This document shows, piece after piece, positions 34,241 to 43,325 of a DNA stretch of 64,000 nucleotides (positions within the stretch are counted from its first letter, which is position 1; each line of letters opens with the position of its first letter). The stretch is from Colicola sp016286205 (lineage in GTDB: Bacteria > Bacteroidota > Bacteroidia > Bacteroidales > Paludibacteraceae). The notes beneath the pieces are model-generated. The model had not been told where the DNA came from and searched no databases. It saw only the letters and a program-made list of their open reading frames with translations. The stretch is from the NCBI GenBank assembly GCA_016286205.1, contig JAEESF010000006.1, positions 62,001 to 126,000 of the forward strand, written 5' to 3'. A program made the position numbers and the translations under genes.

Positions 34241-35677
34241 ATGCAAAAACGTGATTTATCCTTTGCACAGCTCTTCAATTTGAGCTTTGGATTTTTCGGA
34301 GTACAAATCGCTTATGCGCTGCAGAGCGCCAATATCTCCCGTATATTTGCTACTCTGGGGGCTGACCCGCACCAGTTGTCTTTCTTTTGGATTCTTCCGC
34401 CATTGATGGGAATGATTGTCCAACCGCTAGTTGGAAAGTACTCTGACAAAACGTGGACGCGTCTCGGACGTCGTAAACCTTATTTGCTTGTAGGAGCACT
34501 TATCGCGGTAGCCGTGATGATTCTGCTCCCGAATTCTGGTAACTTTACTTTTGTGCAGTCCGCTTTCCTTGGACTTAATGCAGCTATGTGGTTTGGACTC
34601 TTCAGTCTCATGTTCCTTGATACGAGTATCAATATCGCCATGCAGCCATTCAAGATGATGGTCGGCGATATGGTCAACGAGAAGCAGAAAGGAACGGCCT
34701 ATGCTATCCAATCGGCCCTGTGTAATGCGGGCTCGGTGGTAGGCTATCTGTTCCCGATTTTCTTTACGTGGATTGGTATAGCCAATACCGCTCCTGAAGG
34801 TGTTGTCCCGGATTCTGTCAAGTGGAGTTTCTACGTCGGTGCCGCTATCCTTATCCTCTGCTCGCTCTATACATTTGCAACAGTTAAGGAGTTGAATCCA
34901 CAAGAATACGCCGAATTCCATGGTATAGATGCGGCAAAGAAAGAGGAAAAAGAAGAAAAAGGTTTCTTTAGCCTTCTTCGCGAGGCTCCCTCCGCTTTCT
35001 GGACGGTGGGACTCGTTCAGTTCTTCTGTTGGGCTGCTTTCATGTATATGTGGACCTATTCTATTGGAGCGATTGCTGATAATTGTTGGCATGCAACGCA
35101 AATAGCGACTCAACGCTTAGCTGAGTTAGATGCAAATGCAATTGCAGTATTAATGGAGAAGTTCCATGTTAATACTATGGAGGAACTAATTCCCAAATAT
35201 ACAACTACGTTGGCAGAATACCAAAATGCAGGAAACTGGGTGGGGGTAGTCTTCTGTATTCAGGCTATTGGCTCGCTCCTTTGGGCAGCTTTCCTACCGA
35301 AACTCGAGCATTGGTTTGGCAACAAAGGTGCCTATGCTATCTCGCTCCTCGTGGGTGCTGCGGGATTCATATCTGTCTTCTTCGTGTCCAACCAATGGGT
35401 GCTATTCCTTAGTTATGCGCTTATTGGCGCAGCATGGGCAGCTATGCTGGCTTTGCCGTTTACGATTGTTACGAATGCGATCAAAGGTGGAAACATGGGA
35501 TATTACCTCGGACTTTTCAACTGTACCATTTGTATCCCGCAAATCGTCGCAGCGCTTTGTGGCGGATTACTCCTTAAATATATATGCGCGCATATACAGG
35601 CCGGAATGCTTGTCGTTGCCGGCGCTCTGCTCATCGTCGGCGCAGGATGTGTGCTGTTTATCAAAGAGAAAAAATAA
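34241..35677 (+). CDS. MFS sugar transporter (SLC45/maltose-permease type)
   Basis: 478 residues, about twelve membrane helices. The N-terminus (LSFAQLFNLSFGFFGVQIAYALQSANISRIF in two parts), GKYSDKTWTRLGRRKPYLLVG and the second-half PFTIVTNAIKGGNMGYYLG resemble SLC45-like or glycoside-type sugar:cation symporters common at Bacteroidetes PULs. A hydrophilic insert between helices 8 and 9 (about 282-326) is larger than usual. Expected to carry a mono- or disaccharide across the inner membrane. First gene of the operon with lipoprotein, SusC, SusD and the E-set protein; facing beta-galactosidase and galactokinase suggest a galactoside, but this is inference. Confidence 0.85.
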   Translation: MQKRDLSFAQLFNLSFGFFGVQIAYALQSANISRIFATLGADPHQLSFFWILPPLMGMIVQPLVGKYSDKTWTRLGRRKPYLLVGALIAVAVMILLPNSGNFTFVQSAFLGLNAAMWFGLFSLMFLDTSINIAMQPFKMMVGDMVNEKQKGTAYAIQSALCNAGSVVGYLFPIFFTWIGIANTAPEGVVPDSVKWSFYVGAAILILCSLYTFATVKELNPQEYAEFHGIDAAKKEEKEEKGFFSLLREAPSAFWTVGLVQFFCWAAFMYMWTYSIGAIADNCWHATQIATQRLAELDANAIAVLMEKFHVNTMEELIPKYTTTLAEYQNAGNWVGVVFCIQAIGSLLWAAFLPKLEHWFGNKGAYAISLLVGAAGFISVFFVSNQWVLFLSYALIGAAWAAMLALPFTIVTNAIKGGNMGYYLGLFNCTICIPQIVAALCGGLLLKYICAHIQAGMLVVAGALLIVGAGCVLFIKEKK

Positions 35678-35701
35678 ACTAACAAACAAAAATATCTATT
35701 T

Positions 35702-36868
35702 ATGAAAAACAAACTACTTGTATGTGTATGTGCACTCGCACTACTTGGCTTGAGTAGCTGTCAGAAGGACAAGACTGACCTGCTCGCCATCGATGCGCAA
35801 ATAGCACAAAATACACTATTGGGTATTTATGTTCACACCGTAGTAGATTCTGTCGCTATGAAGACTACTATCTACGAGTGGACTCTTGTGAAAGATGGTA
35901 CTGGTACCTATCATGAGCGTACTAGTGGCAATGGTGCTGTTCAGGAGCAACAGACTGATTTCACATGGACAGCTACTGTCGCAGAAGGCAACTTGGCTAT
36001 GGACATCAATGCTACTTTTGCGGATGGTTCTACCAAGAAGTTGAAATGGGCCAATGGTCTCTTGGACACGGGCGATTATGTTACCACCAACAAGGCTGCT
36101 AGCTCTATCATCGGAACTGCTGCTTCACTCGAAGAGAGCCTCAAGAGCGCTGTCTTTGTTCTCGATGACACAGTTTATTTCCAGGCTGAGGATTCTATCC
36201 CGTTCATCGCTTGGAAGTCGGATGTAGAGTTCGTTCTGCCGGAAGATACGGCTGCCACACGTCTGCAGTTTATGAATGATTTGGCTCCGTACATGGACAC
36301 ACTTCGTTGGTATATCCAGAAGTTTGGTCCGGTCGGCAAAGCTTACATCGATTCTGCTACTAACGAATTGCGCGACTTGGTTGTTATCGATACCGTTGCT
36401 AGTAAGCGTGGTAAGAATGCCGGAAAACACGGTGTTACATATCTGCTGCAATACATGGATACTACGGTTGAGATGAGAAATGTAGGTCCGTTGAACATCA
36501 AGAGTGGTTATATCACTCTCCGCCGCGAAGGCGAGAATAACGTAGCTGAGTTCTCTTGCCGTTATGCTGATCGCACTTCCGAGTGCTACACCGATCCTAC
36601 TAGCGACAAGGCTACTCTCATCGATTCTACCTATACCATCGCTACGGCTACGTGGACTATTTCTTCTATCACTACTTCGCGTGTCTTCAATGTACTGCTT
36701 CGGGGAAATGAAACCCAACAAGTCATTGAGCAGAAGGCGGGAGTAGAGACCAAGAATGTGAATACCAACAAGGATAACGCACTCTACGAACTTCCTATTT
36801 CCGGATTTATCGTATCCAAAGGTGTGTTGGTTTATGATGGTAATACGTATAACCTCAAAAACGAATAA
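35702..36868 (+). CDS. PUL-encoded lipoprotein of unknown function
   Basis: 388 residues with lipobox LLGLSSC (Cys20) followed by QKDKTD. The mature chain is beta-rich and contains a lipocalin-like opening (LLGIYVHTVVDS, TIYEWTLVKDGTGTYHE) and a second beta region (LPISGFIVSKGVLVYDGNTY). No named family was recognised. It sits 24 bp after the permease gene and 5 bp before susC, so it probably acts at the cell surface with the SusCD complex. Confidence 0.7.
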   Translation: MKNKLLVCVCALALLGLSSCQKDKTDLLAIDAQIAQNTLLGIYVHTVVDSVAMKTTIYEWTLVKDGTGTYHERTSGNGAVQEQQTDFTWTATVAEGNLAMDINATFADGSTKKLKWANGLLDTGDYVTTNKAASSIIGTAASLEESLKSAVFVLDDTVYFQAEDSIPFIAWKSDVEFVLPEDTAATRLQFMNDLAPYMDTLRWYIQKFGPVGKAYIDSATNELRDLVVIDTVASKRGKNAGKHGVTYLLQYMDTTVEMRNVGPLNIKSGYITLRREGENNVAEFSCRYADRTSECYTDPTSDKATLIDSTYTIATATWTISSITTSRVFNVLLRGNETQQVIEQKAGVETKNVNTNKDNALYELPISGFIVSKGVLVYDGNTYNLKNE

Positions 36869-36873
36869 GCGCC

Positions 36874-39800
36874 ATGAAAAAGACTTTTAATACTCTACGT
36901 GCCATTTTGGTTGCCTTCTTTGTGTTGGCAGGCATGACCGCTTATGCGCAAACTACTGTTTCGGGTGTCGTTACCGATGCCGCTAACGGTGAACCTATCA
37001 TCGGTGCCTCTGTTCTCGAGGTTGGAACTACTAATGGTACTATTACCGATTTTGATGGTAATTTCACACTCAATGTCAAGAGTGGAGCCAAATTGGCTAT
37101 CTCTTATATGGGTTACAAAACACAGGAACTCGATGCACAACCTTCGATGAACGTACGTCTCAGCGAAGATAGCGAGTTGCTCGAGGAAGTCGTTGTCGTT
37201 GGTTACGGTGTTGTTCGTAAGAACGATGCTACTGGTTCCGTAACGGCTATCAAACCTGATGATATGAACAAGGGTCTGCAGACCAACGCGCAGGAAATGA
37301 TTTCCGGTAAGATCGCGGGTGTGGCAGTTACCAGTGATGGTGGTACGCCTGGTGGTGGCTCTACTATTCGTATTCGTGGTGGATCATCTCTGAATGCATC
37401 CAACAGCCCGCTTATCGTTATCGATGGTTTGGCTATGGATAACAATGGTATTCCTGGAGCAGCCAACCCTCTCTCGATGGTCAATCCTTCTGATATTGAG
37501 ACCTTTACTGTCCTCAAGGATGCTTCTGCAACCGCTATCTACGGTTCGCGTGCTTCCAATGGTGTCATCATCATTACTACCAAGAAGGGTAGTGCAGGCC
37601 AGAAACTCAAAGTCACCTACGATGGTAACGTTTCCTTTGGTACGCTGACCAACCATCTGGAGACTCTGACTGGCGATGAGATCCGTGCGTATGCAATGTC
37701 GCTCGGTTATTCCAAAGAGGAAATGAAATATCTGGGTACTGCCAATACCAACTGGCAGGACGAAGTTTATCGTACGGCTATTTCTACCGACCACAACATC
37801 TCCTTGATGGGTGGTACTAAGCACATGCCGTATCGTGCTTCTGTAGGCTACACGCTCAACAATGGTACTATCAAGACCTCGCAGATGCAGCGTGTTACCG
37901 CAGCCCTCAACCTCAATCCTTCGTTCTTGGACAATCACTTGACATTCAATTTGAATGCAAAGGGAATGTATATCTACAATAGCTACGAGCCGGGCGTTGT
38001 GGGCGCTTCGCTCTCCATGGATCCTACTCAGCCCGTTCGTGGCGGATCTACGGGTATCTACGGCGATGTACTGCTCTCCGATGCAGATGCACAAAATCTC
38101 TTCGGTGGCTTCTTCCAGCCGACCCAAGATGCTGCTTATAGCGATCCTATCTGGACGCTCAAACCGAAAGATAACACTACGCTCAACCCTGTTTCCTCGC
38201 TCAATCAGCAATCTTCGATTGCCAACTCGGGCGCATTCGTAGGAAACCTCGAGGTGGATTACAAGATTCACGGCTTCGAAGACTTGCGTCTCCACGCTAA
38301 TTTTGGTGCTGACTATTCTTATGGTAAACAGGTTTCGCAGAATCTGCCGACAGGTGCTTCCAACCACTACTATGGATGGAATGGCTACGAGATCAAGCAT
38401 AAATACAATCTCCAGTTCAACTGCTACGCACAGTACTACAAGGATTTCACCGAGACACAGCACTTTGATGCTATGGTTGGTTACGAGTGGCAACATTTCT
38501 ACAACGATTATTTCAGCGAAGGAAATGGTCTCTATCAGCGTACTTGTACCAAACTTGACCCGCTAGGCAATCCTCTGGCTGGAACTCAGTTCAACTACCA
38601 GACTTCTGAATCTAAAACCGAGAGCTACTTGGTATCCTTCTTCGGACGTATCAACTATATCGGTTGGAATCAGTTGATGGTTACGGCTACTTTCCGTGCG
38701 GATGGTTCGTCGCGTTTTGCTAAGGAGAACCGTTGGGGCTACTTCCCATCTGTTGCGCTTGGTTGGAAGATCAAGGAGACTTTCCTCAAGGATGTCAACT
38801 GGCTCGACGACCTCAAACTTCGTCTCGGTTATGGTATTACCGGTCAGCAAGAGGGTATCGGCGATTATCCGTACTTGGCTAAATATACCAAGACTACTAA
38901 CTACGCCGCATATTATCCTGTCGGAGGTGACAACTACGCTAACGAAGATAAGGATGGTAACGTACTCAATCCTGCTGATGGACAATACGTAATCGATAAG
39001 AACGGTAATATTCTTTACTTCAGTTATCGTCCTGAGGGTTACAACTACACCCTGACTTGGGAGAAAACCACTACCTACAATGCAGGTATCGATTTCGCTT
39101 TCCTCAACAATCGTATTTCGGGTGCTATCGATTACTACTATCGTCAGACCGACGACCTGTTGAATAGCGTACGTGTAGCTGCGGGTACTAACTTCAGCAA
39201 CTATATTATGTCTAACGTAGGTGCGCTGTCTAACCAAGGTGTCGAGTTCTCTATCAATGCGGTTGTTCTGGATCTTGGACGTAAGTTCAAATGGGATCTG
39301 GGCTACAACGTTACTTGGAACCAGAATAAGATCATTCGTCTGAACAATGGTGAGGATGAGGCTCCTGTTAAGACTGGTGGCATCAGCTCTGGTATGGGTA
39401 ATACTGTTCAGCAACACGCTAAGGGTCACGCTGCTTCGTCCTTCTATGTATACGAGTCGGCTTGCAACTATCGTGCGGATGGTACCAAGTACTGGTATGT
39501 TGTCGATCGCAACCAAGATGGCGCTATTGACGAGAACGATAAGTACTACTACCACAATCCGACGGCTCCTGTTACTATGGGCTTCCAGATGAAGTTCCAG
39601 TTCTACGATTTCGACCTGGGTATGTCGTTCCGTTCCAATATTGGCAACTATGTTTACAACGATGTGAAGGCTAGTAGCTTGCAGAACGTAACACGCGATA
39701 ACTTCAACAAGAATAACTACGTACAAGGTCTGCTCCGCGAGTGCTTCACCACTTACTATGTAGACAATATGCGTACGGATGGTCTCTATGCGGATCCTGA

Positions 39801-40056
39801 GGGAACTAAGAAATTCGGCGAATGGTACGCTACCGACTATTTTGTTGAGAACGCTTCGTTCCTCCGTTGCGATAATATCACGCTCGGTTGGTCCTTCAAG
39901 CGTCCGGTTATTTCCGGTCGTGTCTTCTGCACGGTTAGCAACCCGTTTGTTATCTCTAAGTACTCTGGCCTCGATCCTGAGGTATTCGGAGGTATCGACA
40001 ATAACATCTATCCGCGTTCTATGACGACTGTATTTGGTGTTAACCTGCAATTCTAA
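36874..40056 (+). CDS. SusC/RagA-type TonB-dependent outer-membrane transporter
   Basis: 1060 residues. Signal peptide (1 to about 25), carboxypeptidase-regulatory-like domain (about 28-113; TVSGVVTDAANGEPIIGASVLE), the VVVVGYG TonB-box region (about 107-113), plug (about 120-235; LIVIDGLAMDN, DASATAIYGSRASNGVIIITTKK) and a 22-strand barrel ending MTTVFGVNLQF. It imports glycans through the outer membrane using TonB energy, with SusD as the lid. Followed 20 bp later by susD. Substrate is not readable from sequence. Confidence 0.95.
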   Translation: MKKTFNTLRAILVAFFVLAGMTAYAQTTVSGVVTDAANGEPIIGASVLEVGTTNGTITDFDGNFTLNVKSGAKLAISYMGYKTQELDAQPSMNVRLSEDSELLEEVVVVGYGVVRKNDATGSVTAIKPDDMNKGLQTNAQEMISGKIAGVAVTSDGGTPGGGSTIRIRGGSSLNASNSPLIVIDGLAMDNNGIPGAANPLSMVNPSDIETFTVLKDASATAIYGSRASNGVIIITTKKGSAGQKLKVTYDGNVSFGTLTNHLETLTGDEIRAYAMSLGYSKEEMKYLGTANTNWQDEVYRTAISTDHNISLMGGTKHMPYRASVGYTLNNGTIKTSQMQRVTAALNLNPSFLDNHLTFNLNAKGMYIYNSYEPGVVGASLSMDPTQPVRGGSTGIYGDVLLSDADAQNLFGGFFQPTQDAAYSDPIWTLKPKDNTTLNPVSSLNQQSSIANSGAFVGNLEVDYKIHGFEDLRLHANFGADYSYGKQVSQNLPTGASNHYYGWNGYEIKHKYNLQFNCYAQYYKDFTETQHFDAMVGYEWQHFYNDYFSEGNGLYQRTCTKLDPLGNPLAGTQFNYQTSESKTESYLVSFFGRINYIGWNQLMVTATFRADGSSRFAKENRWGYFPSVALGWKIKETFLKDVNWLDDLKLRLGYGITGQQEGIGDYPYLAKYTKTTNYAAYYPVGGDNYANEDKDGNVLNPADGQYVIDKNGNILYFSYRPEGYNYTLTWEKTTTYNAGIDFAFLNNRISGAIDYYYRQTDDLLNSVRVAAGTNFSNYIMSNVGALSNQGVEFSINAVVLDLGRKFKWDLGYNVTWNQNKIIRLNNGEDEAPVKTGGISSGMGNTVQQHAKGHAASSFYVYESACNYRADGTKYWYVVDRNQDGAIDENDKYYYHNPTAPVTMGFQMKFQFYDFDLGMSFRSNIGNYVYNDVKASSLQNVTRDNFNKNNYVQGLLRECFTTYYVDNMRTDGLYADPEGTKKFGEWYATDYFVENASFLRCDNITLGWSFKRPVISGRVFCTVSNPFVISKYSGLDPEVFGGIDNNIYPRSMTTVFGVNLQF

Positions 40057-40076
40057 ATCTGTAAACTAATACAATT

Positions 40077-41780
40077 ATGAAAAAGATAGTTAAATATGTA
40101 GTGATGGCTTGTGCGGCACTTATGATGACCGCCTGTGTTCAAGATTTGAATACTACGCCTATTGATAAAAACTCTACTACGGGTTTCAATCAAGATGCAC
40201 TGTTTACTAAGATTTATGCTACCTTGGCTACTACCGGTCAAACAGGCCCTGCTGGTTCTGCGGACGTTTCCGGTGCAGATGAGGGTGTGAGTGGTTTCTA
40301 CCGCGTGATGTGGGAACTCAACGAATTCCCGACCGACGAAGGTTGGTGGATATGGGGCGATGCAGGTGTGGCAGAGGCACGTACCATGGAGTGGAATGGC
40401 GACAACGCTTTGGTTAAGATGTTGTACGACCGTTTCATCATCGTGATCATGTACTGCAATCACTTTATCTACAATCCTGCTTTGGATGTTAGTACGGCTA
40501 AGGGTCAGCAACAGTTGGCTGAGGTACGGTTTATCCGCGCCCTCAACTACTGGTACATGCTCGATATGTTCAAGTACTCGCCTTATCTGGACGAGCAGAA
40601 GAAACAAGAGATGACTCTCCAGAAGAAGACCTACTATCCTGAGTTCAAATCGCGTCCTGAGTTGTTCGCATGGTTAGAGACCGAACTCAAGGACTTGACC
40701 ACCGCGCTGCCTGCTACGCGTATCCAACGTTACCGCGTTGACCAGACTGCTGCTTGGCTGCTCTTGTCACGTCTCTATCTGAACGCAGAGGTTTATACCG
40801 GCAGTCCTCGTTGGGAGGATGCTAAGAGCGCGGCTGAACAAGCTATCAATGGCCCGTACTCCTTGCATAAGACCGACAAAACCAATGCGGAGGGTGTAAC
40901 CTATAGCGCTTACCAACAACTCTTCATGGGTGATAATGATGTCAATGGCGCCGACAAAGAGGCTGTACTGCTGATCTACCAGGATGGTAACTACTGCCAG
41001 TCCTATTGCGGTTCTCCGTTCGTTATCGCTGCTACGCGTGATGGTGGTATGACTCCTTGGGGTTGCTCCATGAGCTGGAAATGTTTCCGTACTTCGCCTG
41101 AATTGGTACACAAGTTCTTTGGCGAGCACGCTGCTGATGGAGTTAAGGCCAACGAATACGAGATGCCCGCTTTGGCAGGCGATGATCGTGCTATCTTCTG
41201 CTCGTACGTAGAGGGCAATCCTAACACATGGAAACTCTCGGGTGGTATGGCTGCCGATTTCTACGCTTCGTGGGCTTGCCCGAAATTCACGGCTCTGTAT
41301 TCTACGGCTGATAGTCTCCACCTCGTATTGGGGTCGCATTCTGAGTGGGCCGATACCGATATCCCGTTCATGCGTATTGCCGAGGCTTATCTGACCAAGG
41401 CAGAAGCTATGTTCCGCTTGGGCGATGCTTCGGGCGCAATGAACCTGATCAATACTACTATCCGCCAACGTGCTAAGGCAGCTGCGCTGACCAGTCTGGA
41501 CGAAGCTACGCTCTGCGACGAGTGGAGCCGTGAGTTCTGGGGAGAAGGTCGTCGCCGTACTGACCTTATCCGCTTCAACCGTTTTGCTGGTCCTAAGGCC
41601 GACGACAATGCCTACAAATGGGAAGGTCGTGCAGGTTCTGCTTCCTACAAATCGATGGACGAGAAATGGAACTGGTTCCCAATTCCTTCCGACGATAAGC
41701 GCGTTAATCCGAACTTCAAAACGCAGGTATTGGCTACTTCGACGCTTGATGGTGGCGATGGCTACACCTACGCTCAATAA
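40077..41780 (+). CDS. SusD/RagB-type glycan-binding lipoprotein
   Basis: 567 residues. Lipobox MMTAC (Cys20) and the SusD family TPR-like fold: LNTTPIDKNS, the AEVRFIRALNYWYMLDMF helix, RVDQTAAWLLLSRLYLNAEVYTG, FMRIAEAYLTKAEAMF and EFWGEGRRRTDLIRFNRF near the end. It caps the SusC barrel at the cell surface and delivers bound glycan. The aromatic residues around EGWWIWGD (about 82-90) may contribute to the sugar platform, as inference. Confidence 0.95.
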   Translation: MKKIVKYVVMACAALMMTACVQDLNTTPIDKNSTTGFNQDALFTKIYATLATTGQTGPAGSADVSGADEGVSGFYRVMWELNEFPTDEGWWIWGDAGVAEARTMEWNGDNALVKMLYDRFIIVIMYCNHFIYNPALDVSTAKGQQQLAEVRFIRALNYWYMLDMFKYSPYLDEQKKQEMTLQKKTYYPEFKSRPELFAWLETELKDLTTALPATRIQRYRVDQTAAWLLLSRLYLNAEVYTGSPRWEDAKSAAEQAINGPYSLHKTDKTNAEGVTYSAYQQLFMGDNDVNGADKEAVLLIYQDGNYCQSYCGSPFVIAATRDGGMTPWGCSMSWKCFRTSPELVHKFFGEHAADGVKANEYEMPALAGDDRAIFCSYVEGNPNTWKLSGGMAADFYASWACPKFTALYSTADSLHLVLGSHSEWADTDIPFMRIAEAYLTKAEAMFRLGDASGAMNLINTTIRQRAKAAALTSLDEATLCDEWSREFWGEGRRRTDLIRFNRFAGPKADDNAYKWEGRAGSASYKSMDEKWNWFPIPSDDKRVNPNFKTQVLATSTLDGGDGYTYAQ

Positions 41781-41853
41781 ACCGAACATCAATTGTTGAT
41801 GCTATATTAACTTTTTATTAACTAATTAACATTATTAACCAAATTTTTTAATT
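41781..41853 (+). promoter_or_regulatory. Leader before the E-set protein gene with small hairpin and ATTAAC words
   Basis: 73 bases: a CATCAA-TTG-TTGATG hairpin at 41787-41801, then four ATTAAC-type words and an AT-rich run to the ATG at 41854. No TAnnTTTG box. It may be an mRNA-processing or ribosome-access leader that changes expression of the surface protein relative to SusD. Confidence 0.4.
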
Positions 41854-43197
41854 ATGCGTAAATTTTATGCTTTTATTGCTGCTGCGCTCATGAGCGTTAG
41901 TATGCTTGCAGCTCCGGCTTCTACGCCTACTGTTGCTAACTTGACCGCTGCTGGTTTCGATGTTACCAACAACGTCGTACTTTGCTTCTACTTCGATGTT
42001 GCTCCGTGTAACGCAGTTGTTCTCGCTGGTTCGTACAACGATTGGACGGATGACGTTACAAAGTGTATCGAGTTCGAGGCTCTGACCGGTTTCGATGGTT
42101 GGTATGTTGCTGAGACTCCGTATGTAGATGGTATCCAGGCTAAACCGTTGCAGTTGAAGAACGGTGGTTTCGATGGTTGGGCTTACCAGGCTGGTGATCC
42201 TGCTGCTTGGATCAACATGAATGTAGATGGATCCAAAGAGGCTACTATTGAAAATGGTTATGAGGGAGAAGCTAATGTAACTTATCCTTCTGCAGGTGCT
42301 TACATCTACGAGATCGCTTACTGGAAAAACCATGGCACACCTTGTGTTTTCATTCCGTCGCACAAGTACACTGTTGTCTTCTTTGCTCCTGAGTGCGAGT
42401 ATGTTGTTCCGGCTCTTGTTGGAGACTTTGACAATTGGGGTGGTACCGCAATGAACAAAACTACCTACGATGGTGACGAGGCTTATGTGCTGGAAGTTGA
42501 GTCGGAAGAAGGTAAGGGATTCAAGTTCTTTGACCTTGTACTCAAATGGGGCAACGAACCTCAATGGTACGACGCTGAGAATGAGACTTGGAAAAACTTT
42601 GGTAACAGCACCTTCCCTGTAGCAACCAAGGATACTACTTTGGTATTCGACTACTACGATGAATTGGCTAATCCTACCAAGTTCAAATGGCCGGTTTGCG
42701 TAGAGCCAGAAGATGCTTCGACTGTAGTTCTTGGTTTGCTTGCTCCGGCAGGTGCTCCTGCTGAGGGTATCGAGGTTTGGGGAACATTCAACAACTGGGC
42801 ATCAGGTGTTGCAATGGAATACGATGCTGACTTGAATCTATACGCAACTATTCTTGAGGGCAAATCTACCGATTCCTTCAAGTTCCGCCAAACAGACACA
42901 TGGGACAACCAAATCCAATACAAGGACGAAGAGGCTGATGAATGGAAGACCTTCGGCGATGGTAATGCTGAGCTTAAGTTCGGTGACTACTGGGAGGATG
43001 GTACCGGTGCATTGGCTGGTAAGAAGGTCGTTGCTCTTGACTTCCGCGATCCTGCTAAGTTCAAATGGAGTGTTTGGGAAGAAGGTATCGAGAACGTTGT
43101 TCTGACTGAGAAGGCACAAAAGGTTATCATCGATGGTGTTCTCTATATCATCCGTGACAACAAGATGTACAACGCTCAAGGTACACAAGTTCGCTAA
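41854..43197 (+). CDS. Surface E-set (glycogen-binding-like) carbohydrate-binding protein with sorting tail
   Basis: 447 residues. Signal peptide (1 to about 20, LAAPAS). At least three E-set beta-sandwich modules with the AMPK/CBM48-like signature: VLAGSYNDWTDD, ALVGDFDNWGG and VWGTFNNWASG, each followed by a strand carrying FKF or KFRQ. These modules resemble starch-binding domains. The last about 35 residues (IENVVLTEKAQKVIIDGVLY, then IIRDNKMYNAQGTQVR) match a type IX secretion sorting domain common in gut Bacteroidales. It takes the SusE/F position of a PUL, but via type IX rather than a lipid anchor. Ends just before a strong terminator. Confidence 0.82.
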   Translation: MRKFYAFIAAALMSVSMLAAPASTPTVANLTAAGFDVTNNVVLCFYFDVAPCNAVVLAGSYNDWTDDVTKCIEFEALTGFDGWYVAETPYVDGIQAKPLQLKNGGFDGWAYQAGDPAAWINMNVDGSKEATIENGYEGEANVTYPSAGAYIYEIAYWKNHGTPCVFIPSHKYTVVFFAPECEYVVPALVGDFDNWGGTAMNKTTYDGDEAYVLEVESEEGKGFKFFDLVLKWGNEPQWYDAENETWKNFGNSTFPVATKDTTLVFDYYDELANPTKFKWPVCVEPEDASTVVLGLLAPAGAPAEGIEVWGTFNNWASGVAMEYDADLNLYATILEGKSTDSFKFRQTDTWDNQIQYKDEEADEWKTFGDGNAELKFGDYWEDGTGALAGKKVVALDFRDPAKFKWSVWEEGIENVVLTEKAQKVIIDGVLYIIRDNKMYNAQGTQVR

Positions 43198-43212
43198 TCT
43201 TCATTGGCATAC

Positions 43213-43248
43213 AAAAAAATAGGGACGCTTCGGCGCCCCTATTTTTTT
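43213..43248. terminator. Bidirectional terminator between SusCD arm and beta-galactosidase arm
   Basis: 16-bp stem 43213-43228 with 43233-43248, TTCG tetraloop, A7 and T7 flanks. One imperfect pair: A-C on the plus transcript, G-U on the minus transcript. Serves both convergent operons. Confidence 0.92.
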
Positions 43249-43325
43249 CTCTCACTCACTCATTCACTCACTCACTCACTCACTCACTCACTCACTCACT
43301 CATTCATTCACTCATTCATTCACTA
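43249..43325. repeat. CACT/CATT tetranucleotide repeat tract
   Basis: About 18 units of CACT or CATT without spacing (GAGTGA/GAATGA on the minus strand). The beta-galactosidase stop codon lies in its right edge. Likely to change length by slippage. Confidence 0.92.

Noticed and set aside
33983..34246. Minus-strand open frame in the recQ-MFS spacer
   Set aside because: Built from the 11-bp repeats and T-rich tracts, with no plausible protein features.
37384..40050. Long open frames antisense to susC
   Set aside because: They mirror the SusC codon pattern, lack promoters and recognisable domains.
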